From Peribacillus glennii (lineage in GTDB: Bacteria > Bacillota > Bacilli > Bacillales > DSM-1321), in the NCBI RefSeq assembly GCF_003429105.1, contig NZ_QVTD01000009.1:1-55641 (forward strand): 55,641 nucleotides of DNA. Direction: 5' to 3'. The notes below the pieces were generated by a model that saw only the letters and a program-made list of their open reading frames with translations, searched no databases and was not told the origin of the DNA. Each line of letters opens with the position of its first letter. Positions within the stretch are counted from its first letter, which is position 1. Shown piece by piece: positions 1 to 8,916 of this stretch. The position numbers and the translations under genes were made by a program.

Positions 1-62
1 TTGAATACACGCAAAAGCCTTACCTGTTATCCAGTTTTGAAGGAACAACGTTCCTTTATAAG
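1..62 (+). other. 23S-5S rRNA spacer (partial operon)
   Basis: This is the sequence immediately before the 5S gene. It contains the stretch ccagttttgaaggaac, which resembles the processing-stalk sequences flanking Bacillus rRNA genes. The 23S gene itself lies outside the window to the left. The assignment is by context and by resemblance to the 16S leader at the right end of the window. Confidence 0.6.
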
Positions 63-179
<117 letters not shown>

Positions 180-185
180 AAACAG

Positions 186-218
186 AAGACCAGCCGGTTC
201 AGGCTGGTCTTTTTTTTG
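186..218 (+). terminator. Intrinsic terminator of the rRNA operon
   Basis: A 10-bp GC-rich stem (aagaccagcc pairing with ggctggtctt) has a short loop and is followed by a run of eight or more T. It lies just after 5S and ends the rRNA operon. Confidence 0.93.
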
Positions 219-322
219 AATCGGTCTATAAAAAACTTCATGTCAGACATACACTGAACGATTACAAATAACATACATTGTTATAGGCAGTCAGCCCATT
301 CTCTTGAACTATTCAAAAAATT

Positions 323-352
323 GTATACAACAGGTACCTTTTGGAGAGAATG
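323..352 (+). promoter_or_regulatory. Sigma-F-type promoter of csfB
   Basis: GTATA at 323-327 is followed after 15 nt by GGAGAGAATG at 343-352. This fits the sigma-F pattern (GyATA, then GGnnAnAnT) at every fixed position. The implied transcript starts near 358, so the coding start must be at 370 or 373 rather than further upstream. csfB is known to be transcribed by sigma-F in B. subtilis. Confidence 0.75.
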
Positions 353-369
353 CAGGTATGGAGGTGGAG

Positions 370-576
370 ATGTTGAATTCAACAGCAGCCAAAAAATCAG
401 TAGGGGAAGCGTGCATAGTCTGTGAAGAGATAAAGTTGGCCGGAATACATCTTTATACAGCATTTATTTGTGAGGAATGCGAGAAAGATATCATTCATAC
501 TGATACGAATAGTCCCAAATATAAGTACTATTTAAAACAGCTGAAAAAAGTGAATAATCCTGAGATATATTCGTGA
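370..576 (+). CDS. csfB: Anti-sigma-G factor Gin (CsfB)
   Basis: This 68-residue protein belongs to the Gin/CsfB family of sigma-G inhibitors, which restrain sigma-G in the forespore until engulfment is complete. It shows the paired zinc-binding motif CxxC...CxxC (CIVC, then about 18 residues later CEEC) and the conserved segment GIHLYTAFIC. The C-terminal NPEIYS ending resembles that of B. subtilis CsfB (64 residues). The start at ATG 370 lies behind GGAGGTGG; TTG 373 is an alternative. An open frame runs upstream to 304 but begins before the sigma-F-type promoter. In B. subtilis csfB also follows an rRNA operon, so the context agrees. Confidence 0.9.
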   Translation: MLNSTAAKKSVGEACIVCEEIKLAGIHLYTAFICEECEKDIIHTDTNSPKYKYYLKQLKKVNNPEIYS

Positions 577-590
577 AAATTGTAAAAAAG

Positions 591-651
591 GGAACCATTG
601 CTTTCTAAAGTTATAACCATTGAGGTTGTACCGAGAGCATGGTTCCTTTTT
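591..651 (+). terminator. Branched intrinsic terminator after csfB
   Basis: An outer stem, ggaaccat (591-598) with atggttcc (639-646), encloses an inner stem (ataacc with ggttgt). A T run follows at 647-651. Confidence 0.75.
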
Positions 652-725
652 AAATTGCTTTGCAAGGAATATAATATAGGTCAGGAATTGTATAGAGGTA
701 CTATTTAATTGAAGGGCGAATCAAA

Positions 726-2165
726 ATGAACCATTCTAGAACACCCATATTAGATGCATTGTTAAAACATAAATCAAATAAACCTTTCCCATATCATGTG
801 CCGGGACATAAGGGCGGGCTGGTCTTTACCGGACAGGGAAGAATGGAGTTCAAGTCAATTCTTTCTTTGGACGTAACAGAATTGGCTGGGCTGGATGATT
901 TGCATGCGCCGGAGGGACCCATCCAAGAAGCACAGATGCTGCTTGCCGATTTATATCAATCCCGTGAAAGTTATTTTCTTGTGAATGGCACGACTGTTGG
1001 GAATATCGCCATGATAATGGCGGTTTGTCAGGAAGGGGATACCGTTTTGGTACAGCGGAATTGCCATAAATCAATTTTACATGGCTTAATGCTTGCTAAT
1101 GCCAAGCCGGTATTCCTTACTCCCAGCTTTGAGGAGGAGTGGGGAGTGGCAGGGGGAGCAGACAGCTCAACGGTCGAGCATGCGTTATCCTTGTATCCAG
1201 AGGCTCGTGCAGTTATTCTGACATACCCTAATTACTATGGAATGGGAAAAGGTATTTCTCCAATCATCAACCTTGCCCATGAAAAAGGGATTCCTGTACT
1301 CGTTGATGAGGCACATGGTGCACACTTTAAGCTAGGCAGCCCTTTTTTGAATTCTTCTTTGGATGAAGGGGCCGATATTGTAGTCCACTCGGCACACAAG
1401 ACCCTCCCGGCTATGACTATGGGTTCCTATCTGCATGTGAACAGCCAATTAGTGGACTCTGAAAAAGTGCGGTTTTATTTACAAATGCTCCAGTCAAGCA
1501 GCCCCTCCTATCCGATCATGGCTTCGCTGGATCTGGCCAGGGCCTATTTAGCTTCGTTTTCAGATGATGATAAAATTTCGCTTATGGAAGAGATCGGACA
1601 TTTTCGGGAACAGCTCAGAGGTTTGCCAGGATTAAAGGTCCTGCAATCAGGAGGCCTGGATCCGTTAAAGGTAACGATCAGGGCCGATCACGGGGTATCC
1701 GGTTTTGAATTACAGAAAATCCTTGAGAATAAAGGAATATTTACAGAGCTTGCCGACACAAAAAATGTTTTGCTTGTAATGCCATTATTAAAAGCCGGAA
1801 TGTATTTCCCTTTTTCTGAGACAGTAGAAAAGATAAGAAAAGCCATGCAGGATATACTTCCCAAAGCGACTGCGGAGAATGGAAAGGGAATTTTCGGTTA
1901 TGGCCCAAGCCACCCAGTTTCCATTCTTGAGCTAAGTTATTCGGAAATGAAAGAGAAGCGGAAAAAACCCGTGCCTCTCAAAGCAAGTTCCGGGCTTATT
2001 TCCGCTGAAATGGTCACACCATATCCACCGGGAGTGCCTTTGTTGATGGCTGGAGAGTTAATAACACAGAAAAAGGTGAAGCATCTGGAAGAATTATATG
2101 CGAAGGGATCGCGTTTTCATGGGGGAAGCCTCTTGGATTCCGGAAAAATCTTGGCGTTTGAATAA
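726..2165 (+). CDS. Orn/Lys/Arg decarboxylase family PLP enzyme (YaaO-like)
   Basis: This 479-residue fold-type I PLP enzyme belongs to the Orn/Lys/Arg decarboxylase family and corresponds to B. subtilis YaaO in place and length. The N-terminal major domain carries PGHKGG (about 26-31), DEAHGAH (194-200) and the Schiff-base motif SAHKT with Lys225. A smaller C-terminal domain holds the PYPPGVPLL motif typical of the family. The protein lacks the N-terminal wing domain of large E. coli-type decarboxylases, so it is the short Gram-positive form. The substrate cannot be read from sequence; arginine, lysine or ornithine are possible. GAAGGG lies upstream of ATG 726. It sits next to tmk, as in B. 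subtilis. Confidence 0.88.
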   Translation: MNHSRTPILDALLKHKSNKPFPYHVPGHKGGLVFTGQGRMEFKSILSLDVTELAGLDDLHAPEGPIQEAQMLLADLYQSRESYFLVNGTTVGNIAMIMAVCQEGDTVLVQRNCHKSILHGLMLANAKPVFLTPSFEEEWGVAGGADSSTVEHALSLYPEARAVILTYPNYYGMGKGISPIINLAHEKGIPVLVDEAHGAHFKLGSPFLNSSLDEGADIVVHSAHKTLPAMTMGSYLHVNSQLVDSEKVRFYLQMLQSSSPSYPIMASLDLARAYLASFSDDDKISLMEEIGHFREQLRGLPGLKVLQSGGLDPLKVTIRADHGVSGFELQKILENKGIFTELADTKNVLLVMPLLKAGMYFPFSETVEKIRKAMQDILPKATAENGKGIFGYGPSHPVSILELSYSEMKEKRKKPVPLKASSGLISAEMVTPYPPGVPLLMAGELITQKKVKHLEELYAKGSRFHGGSLLDSGKILAFE

Positions 2166-2231
2166 TACATTCTGATGTCTCCCTGTATGGTATACTTAAA
2201 CCGCAAACAGGAGAACGTGGAGGTTTATAAC

Positions 2232-2867
2232 ATGAGTCGCGGATTATTTATTACAACGGAAGGGCCTGACGGGGCAGGAAAAACGACAATCATGAAAATG
2301 CTGGGAGAGTCCCTTGAGGGTCTTGGGCATAAAGTATTGTTGACCAGGGAACCAGGCGGAATCCCTATTTCTGAACAGATTAGGGAAGTGATTTTAAATA
2401 CAGAAAACACGGTAATGGATAGCAGGACGGAAGCATTGCTATATGCGGCAGCAAGAAGGCAGCATTTAGTGGAAAAGGTAATTCCCGCTCTTGAAGAAGG
2501 GACCACTGTCCTTTGTGACAGGTTCATCGATAGTTCGTTGGCTTACCAGGGATATGCGAGGGGGTTGGGGATCGATGAAGTTTATGGCATTAACCGATTT
2601 GCGATTGGTGATGTAATGCCTGACCTTACCTTTTATTTCGATATCGAACCTTTAGAAGGGTTGAAAAGAATCAATGCCGGTGAAAACCGGGAAGTAAACC
2701 GGCTCGATTTAGAAGGCTTGCGATTTCATGAAAAAGTAAGAGAAGGGTATCTACAAATTATTGATCGATGGAAAGAAAGATTTTATATCATAGATGCCTC
2801 CCAGGAGATTGAAAAGGTATTCAGGGATACGGAAACAAGGCTTCTTGAAAAATTGGGTGCCGTGTAA
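2232..2867 (+). CDS. tmk: Thymidylate kinase
   Basis: This 211-residue kinase phosphorylates dTMP to dTDP. It shows the P-loop GPDGAGKT at residues 11-18, the DRF motif near residue 96 followed by SLAYQG (nucleotide-base binding), and a LID region. The start is ATG 2232 behind GGAGG (2219-2223). The open frame extends upstream to 2175, but those 19 codons have no ribosome binding site and are not conserved. It lies between the decarboxylase-like gene and darA, the standard Bacillus order. Confidence 0.97.
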   Translation: MSRGLFITTEGPDGAGKTTIMKMLGESLEGLGHKVLLTREPGGIPISEQIREVILNTENTVMDSRTEALLYAAARRQHLVEKVIPALEEGTTVLCDRFIDSSLAYQGYARGLGIDEVYGINRFAIGDVMPDLTFYFDIEPLEGLKRINAGENREVNRLDLEGLRFHEKVREGYLQIIDRWKERFYIIDASQEIEKVFRDTETRLLEKLGAV

Positions 2868-3029
2868 TCCTCGTGAAATCGGTGGATCCCAATGATTTAT
2901 GTTTCCTGGAACTTTCAGGTTATTTTGCTGATAAATGCCTATTTTGACTCTTTCAAGGGTATTGATAATGGTATATTATAAAAAAAACGCGCTATGCACT
3001 AATTTAAAATATGTGGTTTCGGAGGGTGA

Positions 3030-3365
<336 letters not shown>

Positions 3366-3387
3366 TCAGAAAGCATGGTGCACATAA

Positions 3388-3828
3388 ATGAAAATCAATC
3401 AAGACCATCATGTGAAGATGGATAAAGTAAGGCAGGATGCAAGGCTGGTTCAGGCAGACAGCGGCAAGTTCAGGCAGCTTGTACAAAAACAGGACCAGAA
3501 AATGCAGTTTGATACCTTAACTAAATTGTTGGGCGACATCCAGGGCGCAGGGGAAAGACTCAGCAAATCCCGCACGTTTAAGGATTTAGCGAAATATAAA
3601 ACATTGGTAAAACGTTTTGTCCGGGAAGCTGTCGATTTTGGGATGGATTTAAAGCAATCACAAAGCTGGAATGCCTATGGGCAAAGCAGGCCATTAAAAA
3701 TTGTGGAAACAATCGACGAAAAACTGGTAGAGCTAACGGAACAAATTCTACAGGATGAAAAAAGCTCAATCGATATATTGGACAAAATCGGAGAAGTAAA
3801 AGGGCTTCTAATCAATTTATACACATAA
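3388..3828 (+). CDS. yaaR: YaaR family protein (DUF327)
   Basis: This 146-residue soluble protein is predicted to be largely helical. It is rich in Lys, Gln and Asp and has no signal peptide or membrane segment. Order and length match B. subtilis YaaR (DUF327), whose function is unknown. The segment SRTFKDLAKYKTLVKRFV is the most family-like part. It starts 22 nt after darA and ends just before holB, so it is probably co-transcribed with both. Its ribosome binding site is weak (a GGTG before ATG 3388). Confidence 0.85.
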   Translation: MKINQDHHVKMDKVRQDARLVQADSGKFRQLVQKQDQKMQFDTLTKLLGDIQGAGERLSKSRTFKDLAKYKTLVKRFVREAVDFGMDLKQSQSWNAYGQSRPLKIVETIDEKLVELTEQILQDEKSSIDILDKIGEVKGLLINLYT

Positions 3829-3842
3829 GGCAGTGGAATGTG

Positions 3843-4850
3843 ATGTCGAATACATGGCAGGAACTAACAGAAATACAGCCTGAAGCAATGTTGATGCTGA
3901 AAAACAGTATTACAAAGGACCGGGTGGCGCATGCTTATCTTCTGGAAGGGGAAAAAGGGACTGGTAAAAAGGCAATGGGAATCGCTTTTGCGAAAAGCCT
4001 GTTATGCCAACAGCCGTCGGAAGGATATCTCCCATGTGAACAATGCAGCAATTGCAGGCGGATTAAAAGTGGAAATCACCCGGATGTCCATTTGGTAGAG
4101 CCGGAAGGACTTTCTATAAAAAAAGAGCAGATTAAAAATCTACAAGAAGAGTTTACTAAGAAAAGTGTCGAAGCGAACAGGAAGATTTATACCATTGTAG
4201 CTGCTGATAGAATGTCGGTTCAGGCGGCAAACAGCTTGCTTAAATTTTTGGAAGAACCACAATCTGAAACGGTCGCCATCCTGATGACTGAACAAATTCA
4301 GCGCATGTTACCCACGATATTATCCAGATGCCAAATCATAAAATTAAGGCCTTTATCCCCCCAGAATGTGAAAAAAAAGTTAATGGAGCATGATATAGAT
4401 AGCCAAACCGCTTCAATTGTCTCTTTTATTACCCAAAACTTGGAAGAGGGATTACGCATAAGTGCCGAGGAATGGTTTGCACAAGCTCAAAAAATAGTGT
4501 TAAAATTATATGAAGTGCTACAATCAAATCCAATGAGGGCTCTTGTTTATCTTCAGGAGGAATGGTTTTTGCACTTTAAGGAGAAAGAGCAGCTAGACAG
4601 AGGTCTGGACGTATTATTTCTTATCTATAAGGATTTATTATACATTCAGTTGGACAAGCGGAATCTGGTTATTTTTCAAAATAAACTGGGAGAGTTTGAA
4701 TCGCATGCTCTTCAGATTTCCCAGAAGCGCCTGGCTGACAAAATGGGCCATATTTTAGAAGCGAAGAGGAAGCTGATGTCCAATACAAATCCACAGCTGT
4801 TGATGGAACAGCTTGTGCTGAATTTGCAGGAGGGATCATCATTTGTATGA
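3843..4850 (+). CDS. holB: DNA polymerase III subunit delta'
   Basis: This 335-residue AAA+ clamp-loader subunit helps load the beta clamp during replication. It shows GEKGTGKK at residues 36-43 (P-loop position), a zinc-binding cysteine group with CEQC at 65-68 and Cys71, and the sensor region LLKFLEEP. A GTG codon at 3840 directly precedes ATG 3843; ATG fits better behind AGTGGA. The last 8 nt overlap the TTG start of yaaT, which suggests translational coupling. Confidence 0.94.
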   Translation: MSNTWQELTEIQPEAMLMLKNSITKDRVAHAYLLEGEKGTGKKAMGIAFAKSLLCQQPSEGYLPCEQCSNCRRIKSGNHPDVHLVEPEGLSIKKEQIKNLQEEFTKKSVEANRKIYTIVAADRMSVQAANSLLKFLEEPQSETVAILMTEQIQRMLPTILSRCQIIKLRPLSPQNVKKKLMEHDIDSQTASIVSFITQNLEEGLRISAEEWFAQAQKIVLKLYEVLQSNPMRALVYLQEEWFLHFKEKEQLDRGLDVLFLIYKDLLYIQLDKRNLVIFQNKLGEFESHALQISQKRLADKMGHILEAKRKLMSNTNPQLLMEQLVLNLQEGSSFV

Positions 4851-5670
4851 TGTTGTAGGAGTCCGCTTTAAAAAAGCGGGTAAAATATACTACTTTGACC
4901 CGGGAGAGCTTTTGATTCCAAAAGATGAATTCGTGATAGTCGAAACGGTTCGCGGAGTGGAATTCGGCAAGGTCGTAACAGCCCGGAAACAGGTAGATGA
5001 TAAGGATGTTGTACTGCCGCTGAAGAAAGTCCTTCGTATTGCAGATACAAAGGACAGGATGATTGTGGAAGAAAACAAATCGGCTGCGCAGGAAGCGTAT
5101 GACACTTGCTGCCAAAAAGTTGAAGAGCATAAGTTGGATATGAAGCTTGTTGATGTTGAATATACGTTTGATAGAAATAAAGTCGTTTTTTATTTTACTG
5201 CTGACGGTCGTGTTGATTTCCGGGACTTAGTCAAGGATCTTGCCGCAATCTTCCGGACACGGATTGAATTGCGGCAGATCGGTGTTCGTGATGAAGCGAA
5301 AATGCTGGGAGGAATCGGCCCTTGCGGCAGGATGCTTTGCTGCTCGACTTTTCTGGGCGATTTTGAGCCGGTCTCGATTAAAATGGCCAAAGACCAGAAT
5401 CTTTCGTTAAATCCAACGAAAATTTCAGGATTATGCGGACGCTTGATGTGCTGCTTGAAATATGAAAATGATGAGTACGAAACTGCAAAGGAATTGCTTC
5501 CTGACCTGGGTGAAATGATTGATACACCTGGAGGAAAAGGCAAGGTAGTTGGGCTTAATATTCTAGAACGAGTACTTCAGGTTGAATTAATCGAACAAGA
5601 AAGAGTATTAGAGTATACTTTAGATGAAATTCTAAAAGAGGGAGCCGTTTCTATTCAAGCCACAGATTGA
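4843..5670 (+). CDS. ricT: Regulatory iron-sulfur-containing complex subunit RicT (YaaT, PSP1 domain)
   Basis: This 275-residue PSP1-domain protein corresponds to B. subtilis YaaT/RicT. RicT works with RicA and RicF in a complex that affects RNase Y-dependent mRNA maturation and promotes Spo0A phosphorylation, biofilm formation and competence. It is cysteine rich, with GPCGRMLCCSTFL and GLCGRLMCC, consistent with the reported Fe-S clusters. The start is TTG 4843 behind AGGAGGG (4828-4834); translation as MYDVVGVRFK matches the family N terminus. It overlaps the 3' end of holB. Confidence 0.94.
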   Translation: MYDVVGVRFKKAGKIYYFDPGELLIPKDEFVIVETVRGVEFGKVVTARKQVDDKDVVLPLKKVLRIADTKDRMIVEENKSAAQEAYDTCCQKVEEHKLDMKLVDVEYTFDRNKVVFYFTADGRVDFRDLVKDLAAIFRTRIELRQIGVRDEAKMLGGIGPCGRMLCCSTFLGDFEPVSIKMAKDQNLSLNPTKISGLCGRLMCCLKYENDEYETAKELLPDLGEMIDTPGGKGKVVGLNILERVLQVELIEQERVLEYTLDEILKEGAVSIQATD

Positions 5671-5688
5671 TAAGGTGGTGGGAGAGCG

Positions 5689-6063
5689 TTGGATAAGAAA
5701 GAAATTTTTGATTCGGTCACTAGCATGGAAACCCAAATCGGCCAGCTTTATACCCAGCTTGGAGAATTGAAACAGCATTTAGCGGAAATTCTGGAAGAGA
5801 ACCACTCGTTAAAGCTTGAAAATGAGCATTTACGCCGAAGATTGGATCATGTAGAGAATAAAGGCTCTTCAGAAAAAAGTTCTTCCAGGAAGTCAAAAGC
5901 CCTGCAGGCTGGCAAAGGCGAGAAGGTGCATGATGTCGGGGAAGGCTACGACAATCTGGCCCGTCTTTATCAGGAAGGTTTTCATATTTGCAACCTTCAT
6001 TTTGGCAGTCTAAGAAAAGACGGAGATTGCCTGTTCTGTTTATCATTTTTAAATAAAAAATAA
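5689..6063 (+). CDS. yabA: Replication initiation control protein YabA
   Basis: This 124-residue negative regulator of DnaA bridges DnaA and the DnaN clamp to limit re-initiation. It has an N-terminal coiled coil (about residues 5-55, heptad-like [17 protein letters not shown]) and a C-terminal zinc domain with HICNLH and CLFC. The central linker is Ser/Lys rich. The start is TTG 5689 behind GGTGGTGGGAG; the reading [10 protein letters not shown] matches the family. It follows ricT in the conserved order. Confidence 0.96.
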   Translation: MDKKEIFDSVTSMETQIGQLYTQLGELKQHLAEILEENHSLKLENEHLRRRLDHVENKGSSEKSSSRKSKALQAGKGEKVHDVGEGYDNLARLYQEGFHICNLHFGSLRKDGDCLFCLSFLNKK

Positions 6064-6081
6064 TTCCAGGGGATGACTCAT

Positions 6082-6146
6082 AAGGGGTCTGGCACTCTCG
6101 CCGCAGAGGGGACAGGCAGCCTACTGCCAGAGTCACCCCTTTTTTC
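6082..6146 (+). terminator. Long hairpin with T run between yabA and yabB
   Basis: AAGGGGT-CTGGCA (6082-6094) pairs with TGCCAG-AGTC-ACCCCT (6125-6140), with a small bulge, and is followed by TTTTT. It could partly terminate yabA transcripts. Its GC-rich composition also resembles the palindromic repeats near 28775 and 29593. Confidence 0.55.
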
Positions 6147-6174
6147 TTGTCGTAGATCAGAAGGAGGGTCAAGA

Positions 6175-6918
6175 GTGACTGAATTAAAAGGAGATGAACG
6201 CCTGGACTATTTGCTGGCCGAAAAGCTCCGCATCATCCAAAGCCCATCTGTTTTTTCATTTTCATTAGATGCGGTCCTGCTGTCTAAATTTGTGCATGTT
6301 CCAATCCAAAAGGGAAATATCGTTGATTTATGCGCCGGCAACGGGGTAATTCCATTATTATTGAGTACAAGGACAAAAGGGAAGATAACAGGAATCGAAA
6401 TCCAGGAGCGGCTTTTTGATATGGCGAAGCGGACTGTTGAATATAACCAGCTGGATGGGCAAATTAAGATGGTTCATGGGGATATCAAGGAAGCACCTGG
6501 GGAAATTGGTTATAGTAAGTTTGACGTTGTCACATGCAATCCTCCTTATTTTCCAACTCCATCACAGGAAGAAATCAATCAAAATGAACATTACGCAATT
6601 GCCAGGCATGAAATTCTGTGCACGATAGAAGATGTGGTCCGTGTAAGCAGCCAGCTTCTGCGGCAGGGCGGAAAAGCAGCTTTCGTACATAGGCCGGGCC
6701 GGTTGATGGATATTTTAAGCTTGATGAGACAGTACAGGCTGGAACCGAAGCGGCTGCAATTTGTTTATCCGAAAGCGGGCAAGGAAGCCAATACGATCCT
6801 AATAGAGGGCATCAAGGATGGAAGCCCCGACTTAAAGGTGTTGCCTCCGCTTGTCGTTTATAATGATAATCATGAGTATAATCCCAACATCAGAAGGATT
6901 CTATATGGGGAAGAGTGA
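6175..6918 (+). CDS. yabB: tRNA1(Val) adenine-N6-methyltransferase-like protein (YabB/TrmN6 family)
   Basis: This 247-residue class I SAM-dependent methyltransferase has the SAM-binding motif [14 protein letters not shown] and the catalytic CNPPYF (NPPY) motif of N6-adenine or N-methylating enzymes. It aligns with the TrmN6 family, whose E. coli member methylates A37 of tRNA1(Val); the target here is inferred. The start is GTG 6175 behind AAGGAGGG (6161-6168). The frame is open upstream to 6073 but that part crosses a hairpin. The 3' end overlaps yazA by 14 nt. Confidence 0.9.
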   Translation: MTELKGDERLDYLLAEKLRIIQSPSVFSFSLDAVLLSKFVHVPIQKGNIVDLCAGNGVIPLLLSTRTKGKITGIEIQERLFDMAKRTVEYNQLDGQIKMVHGDIKEAPGEIGYSKFDVVTCNPPYFPTPSQEEINQNEHYAIARHEILCTIEDVVRVSSQLLRQGGKAAFVHRPGRLMDILSLMRQYRLEPKRLQFVYPKAGKEANTILIEGIKDGSPDLKVLPPLVVYNDNHEYNPNIRRILYGEE

Positions 6919-7165
6919 ACATTTTTTTTATGTATTGAGATGCAAGGATGGCAGCCTATATGCCGGCTATACCAATAATCTGGAGAAGCGCATCCATCTG
7001 CATAATGAAGGAAAAGGAGCTAAATATACACGGGGACGCGGCCCTGTTGAACTCATATATCATGAAACTTTTTCAAACAAGACCGAGGCAATGCAGGCGG
7101 AATATAGATTTAAACAGATGGAAAAAAAAGCGAAATTGAAATATATAAAAGGGGCGTGTACATGA
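6905..7165 (+). CDS. yazA: GIY-YIG nuclease superfamily protein (YazA/UPF0213)
   Basis: This 86-residue single-domain protein has the GIY-YIG fold: YVLRC and YAGYT for the two short motifs, then [11 protein letters not shown] and a late Glu ([10 protein letters not shown]). It has no extra DNA-binding domain, as is usual for the UPF0213 family, whose role is not settled. The start at ATG 6905 lies inside the end of yabB, behind AGAAGGA. rsmI begins directly after the stop codon. Confidence 0.92.
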   Translation: MGKSEHFFYVLRCKDGSLYAGYTNNLEKRIHLHNEGKGAKYTRGRGPVELIYHETFSNKTEAMQAEYRFKQMEKKAKLKYIKGACT

Positions 7166-7166
7166 C

Positions 7167-8051
7167 ATGTGGCAGCAGAAGAGTTTTGAGAATGAGGGAA
7201 ACAAACCGTTGTTATATTTAGTACCGACGCCCATCGGGAATCTCGAGGACATTAGTTTTCGTGCAGTAAGGATTCTAAAGGAGGCCGATGTTATAGCGGC
7301 CGAAGATACGAGGAATACAAGGAAGCTTTGCAACTATTTTGAAATTGAGACCCAGGTGATCAGTTATCATGAGCATAATAAGGAAGCAAGCGGAAGGCAT
7401 ATAATTGAACGTCTTCTATCAGGCCAGACGGTCGCACTTGTAAGTGACGCCGGAATGCCGACCATTTCGGATCCCGGTTATGAGCTTGTAAAGGAAGCGT
7501 TGGCGGAAAAAATAGCGGTAGTCCCGCTGCCTGGTGCAAATGCCGCTCTCACTGCATTGATTTCATCAGGTCTTCCTCCCCAGCCCTTTTATTTCTATGG
7601 CTTCCTTCCCCGAAGTACAAAGGAAAAGAAGCACGAGTTGGAAACCCTTAAAAAAGTAACTGCTACCTGGATATTATATGAATCCCCTCACAGGTTAAAA
7701 GATACATTAAAGACCTTGCTTGAAATATTGGGGGACAGGCAGATTGTCCTTTGCCGGGAACTGACCAAAAAGTTTGAAGAGTTCATTCGAGGGAATTTGC
7801 GTGACATACTGGCCTGGGCCTCTGAATCGGATATTCGGGGAGAGTTCTGCGTGATTATAGAAGGGGCGTCACAATCCGAAGAACAGGAACAGGAAATGTG
7901 GTGGAACGGCATGGAAGTGACGGAACATGTCAACCATTACATAAAAGAGCACAGTGTAAATTCTAAGGATGCAATCAAACAAGTAGCGAAAGACCGCGGC
8001 ATGCAAAAGCGGGACGTTTATCAGGCTTATCATGTTGATGATGAAAGTTAG
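7167..8051 (+). CDS. rsmI: 16S rRNA (cytidine(1402)-2'-O)-methyltransferase
   Basis: This 294-residue tetrapyrrole-methylase fold enzyme (YabC in B. subtilis) 2'-O-methylates C1402 in the decoding centre of 16S rRNA. It shows LVPTPIGNLEDIS at the N terminus, AAEDTRNT, LVSDAGMPTISDPG and PLPGANAALTAL, which are the SAM-binding loops of this family. It starts at ATG 7167, one base after the yazA stop, with GGGG at 7151-7154 upstream. The order yabA-yabB-yazA-rsmI indicates one transcription unit. Confidence 0.96.
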   Translation: MWQQKSFENEGNKPLLYLVPTPIGNLEDISFRAVRILKEADVIAAEDTRNTRKLCNYFEIETQVISYHEHNKEASGRHIIERLLSGQTVALVSDAGMPTISDPGYELVKEALAEKIAVVPLPGANAALTALISSGLPPQPFYFYGFLPRSTKEKKHELETLKKVTATWILYESPHRLKDTLKTLLEILGDRQIVLCRELTKKFEEFIRGNLRDILAWASESDIRGEFCVIIEGASQSEEQEQEMWWNGMEVTEHVNHYIKEHSVNSKDAIKQVAKDRGMQKRDVYQAYHVDDES

Positions 8052-8363
8052 CGGTCTGTTAGAAAATTCGCTGGTTGTTGGGCCTGTTTAAAGGTGAAGA
8101 CAGAGGAGTAGTTGAGTCGTACAGGATGTGGATTTCACAGGCGCTGCTGCAGGAAGGAAAGTTTTACAACTGTCCTTTTCTGCGAAAGAAAGGCTTCCGT
8201 AAAACGGAAGCCTTATGTCATATATAAGTTGATCTGTTTTTTGGTTTATCTCTGCATTTGCACAAGCTTTCAGCTGATGAAAAACATGTTAAAAACGTAG
8301 TTTCACCATGATCGAGCCCATAAAATATGTGTCAATAGCTATAAACTAGGGCTTCTATCAAAA
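8052..8363. other. Intergenic region between rsmI and abrB
   Basis: No convincing gene is seen. A perfect 11-bp inverted repeat, aaggcttccgt with acggaagcctt (8190-8214), is the only clear structure. It lies between convergent rsmI (+) and abrB (-). T-rich sequence follows on both strands but no strong T run, so it may be a weak bidirectional terminator. Confidence 0.5.
8190..8214. terminator. Possible bidirectional terminator hairpin
   Basis: An 11-bp perfect stem with a 3-nt loop lies between convergent genes. The flanking T tract is poor on the + strand and broken (ctttcttt) on the - strand. Confidence 0.5.
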
Positions 8364-8648
8364 TTATTTTGCTGCAAGGAAATTGTCCTGAATTTCCTTA
8401 AGAAGCTGTTCAGCGCCTTCACGGCTAAGGACCAGTTTCCCGCCGGCCAGAGCGACATTATCGTCAGAAACTTCGCCTGTAACCTGACAAGTCATGTTTG
8501 GCTTGTATTTCTTCAGGATGATACGCTCATCATCTACGTAAATTTCCAAGGCATCCTTCTCGGCAATTCCTAATGTGCGGCGCAGTTCAATCGGAATAAC
8601 CACACGCCCTAATTCATCGACTTTACGGACAATACCAGTAGATTTCAT
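8364..8648 (-). CDS. abrB: Transition-state regulator AbrB
   Basis: This 94-residue transition-state regulator represses post-exponential genes during growth. The N-terminal swapped-hairpin DNA-binding domain (about 1-53) contains GIVRKVDELGRVVIPIELRR, and the C-terminal half (TGEVSDDNVALAGGKL...) forms the multimerisation domain. It starts at the ATG complementary to 8646-8648 behind GAGAGGGGAAA. It is the only protein-coding gene read leftwards in the window. Its promoter and Spo0A boxes are listed separately and show direct repression by Spo0A, as in B. subtilis. Confidence 0.97.
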   Translation of the reverse strand: MKSTGIVRKVDELGRVVIPIELRRTLGIAEKDALEIYVDDERIILKKYKPNMTCQVTGEVSDDNVALAGGKLVLSREGAEQLLKEIQDNFLAAK

Positions 8649-8698
8649 TTTGTGTTTCCCCTCTCAATTCAAATCTAGTACCACGTCTCTTTATTTTT

Positions 8699-8717
8699 TT
8701 CGTCATTATTCGACAAA
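8699..8717 (-). promoter_or_regulatory. Tandem Spo0A boxes at abrB
   Basis: Read on the - strand, TTTGTCGAA (8709-8717) and TGACGAA (8699-8705) are spaced 10 bp apart. This arrangement is close to the classical Spo0A site of B. subtilis abrB. It lies just downstream of the promoter, fitting repression. Confidence 0.85.
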
Positions 8718-8732
8718 TTTCTCTATAGCTAA

Positions 8733-8761
8733 ATAATACCAGCCATTTCCAAATCCGTCAA
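8733..8761 (-). promoter_or_regulatory. Sigma-A promoter of abrB
   Basis: On the - strand, TTGACG (8756-8761), a 17-bp spacer and TATTAT (8733-8738). Transcription would start near 8726, just before the Spo0A boxes. Confidence 0.85.
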
Positions 8762-8916
8762 TAATTTTATTACCTAAATTTTTCAATTCATTTTGTACCA
8801 TCACTCAATGCCTTATAAACAAGGGGGAAGATGACTTGTTCATTTTTGCGGGACTGAAATTACTGAAGAACTTTTGGCGGGAAGAAGTGACAAGGTAAAA
8901 AGATACTATTGATTTT

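Noticed and set aside
304..369. Upstream extension of csfB (TTG 304)
   Set aside because: It begins before the sigma-F-type promoter at 323-352 and gives a protein longer than the family; ATG 370 has the ribosome binding site.
2944..2977. Promoter for darA (TTGACT with TATATT)
   Set aside because: The spacer would be 22 bp, and the nearer GATAAT gives only 14 bp; not convincing.
8112..8300. 62-codon open frame between rsmI and abrB
   Set aside because: No ribosome binding site, crosses an 11-bp perfect hairpin, and the translation resembles no known family.
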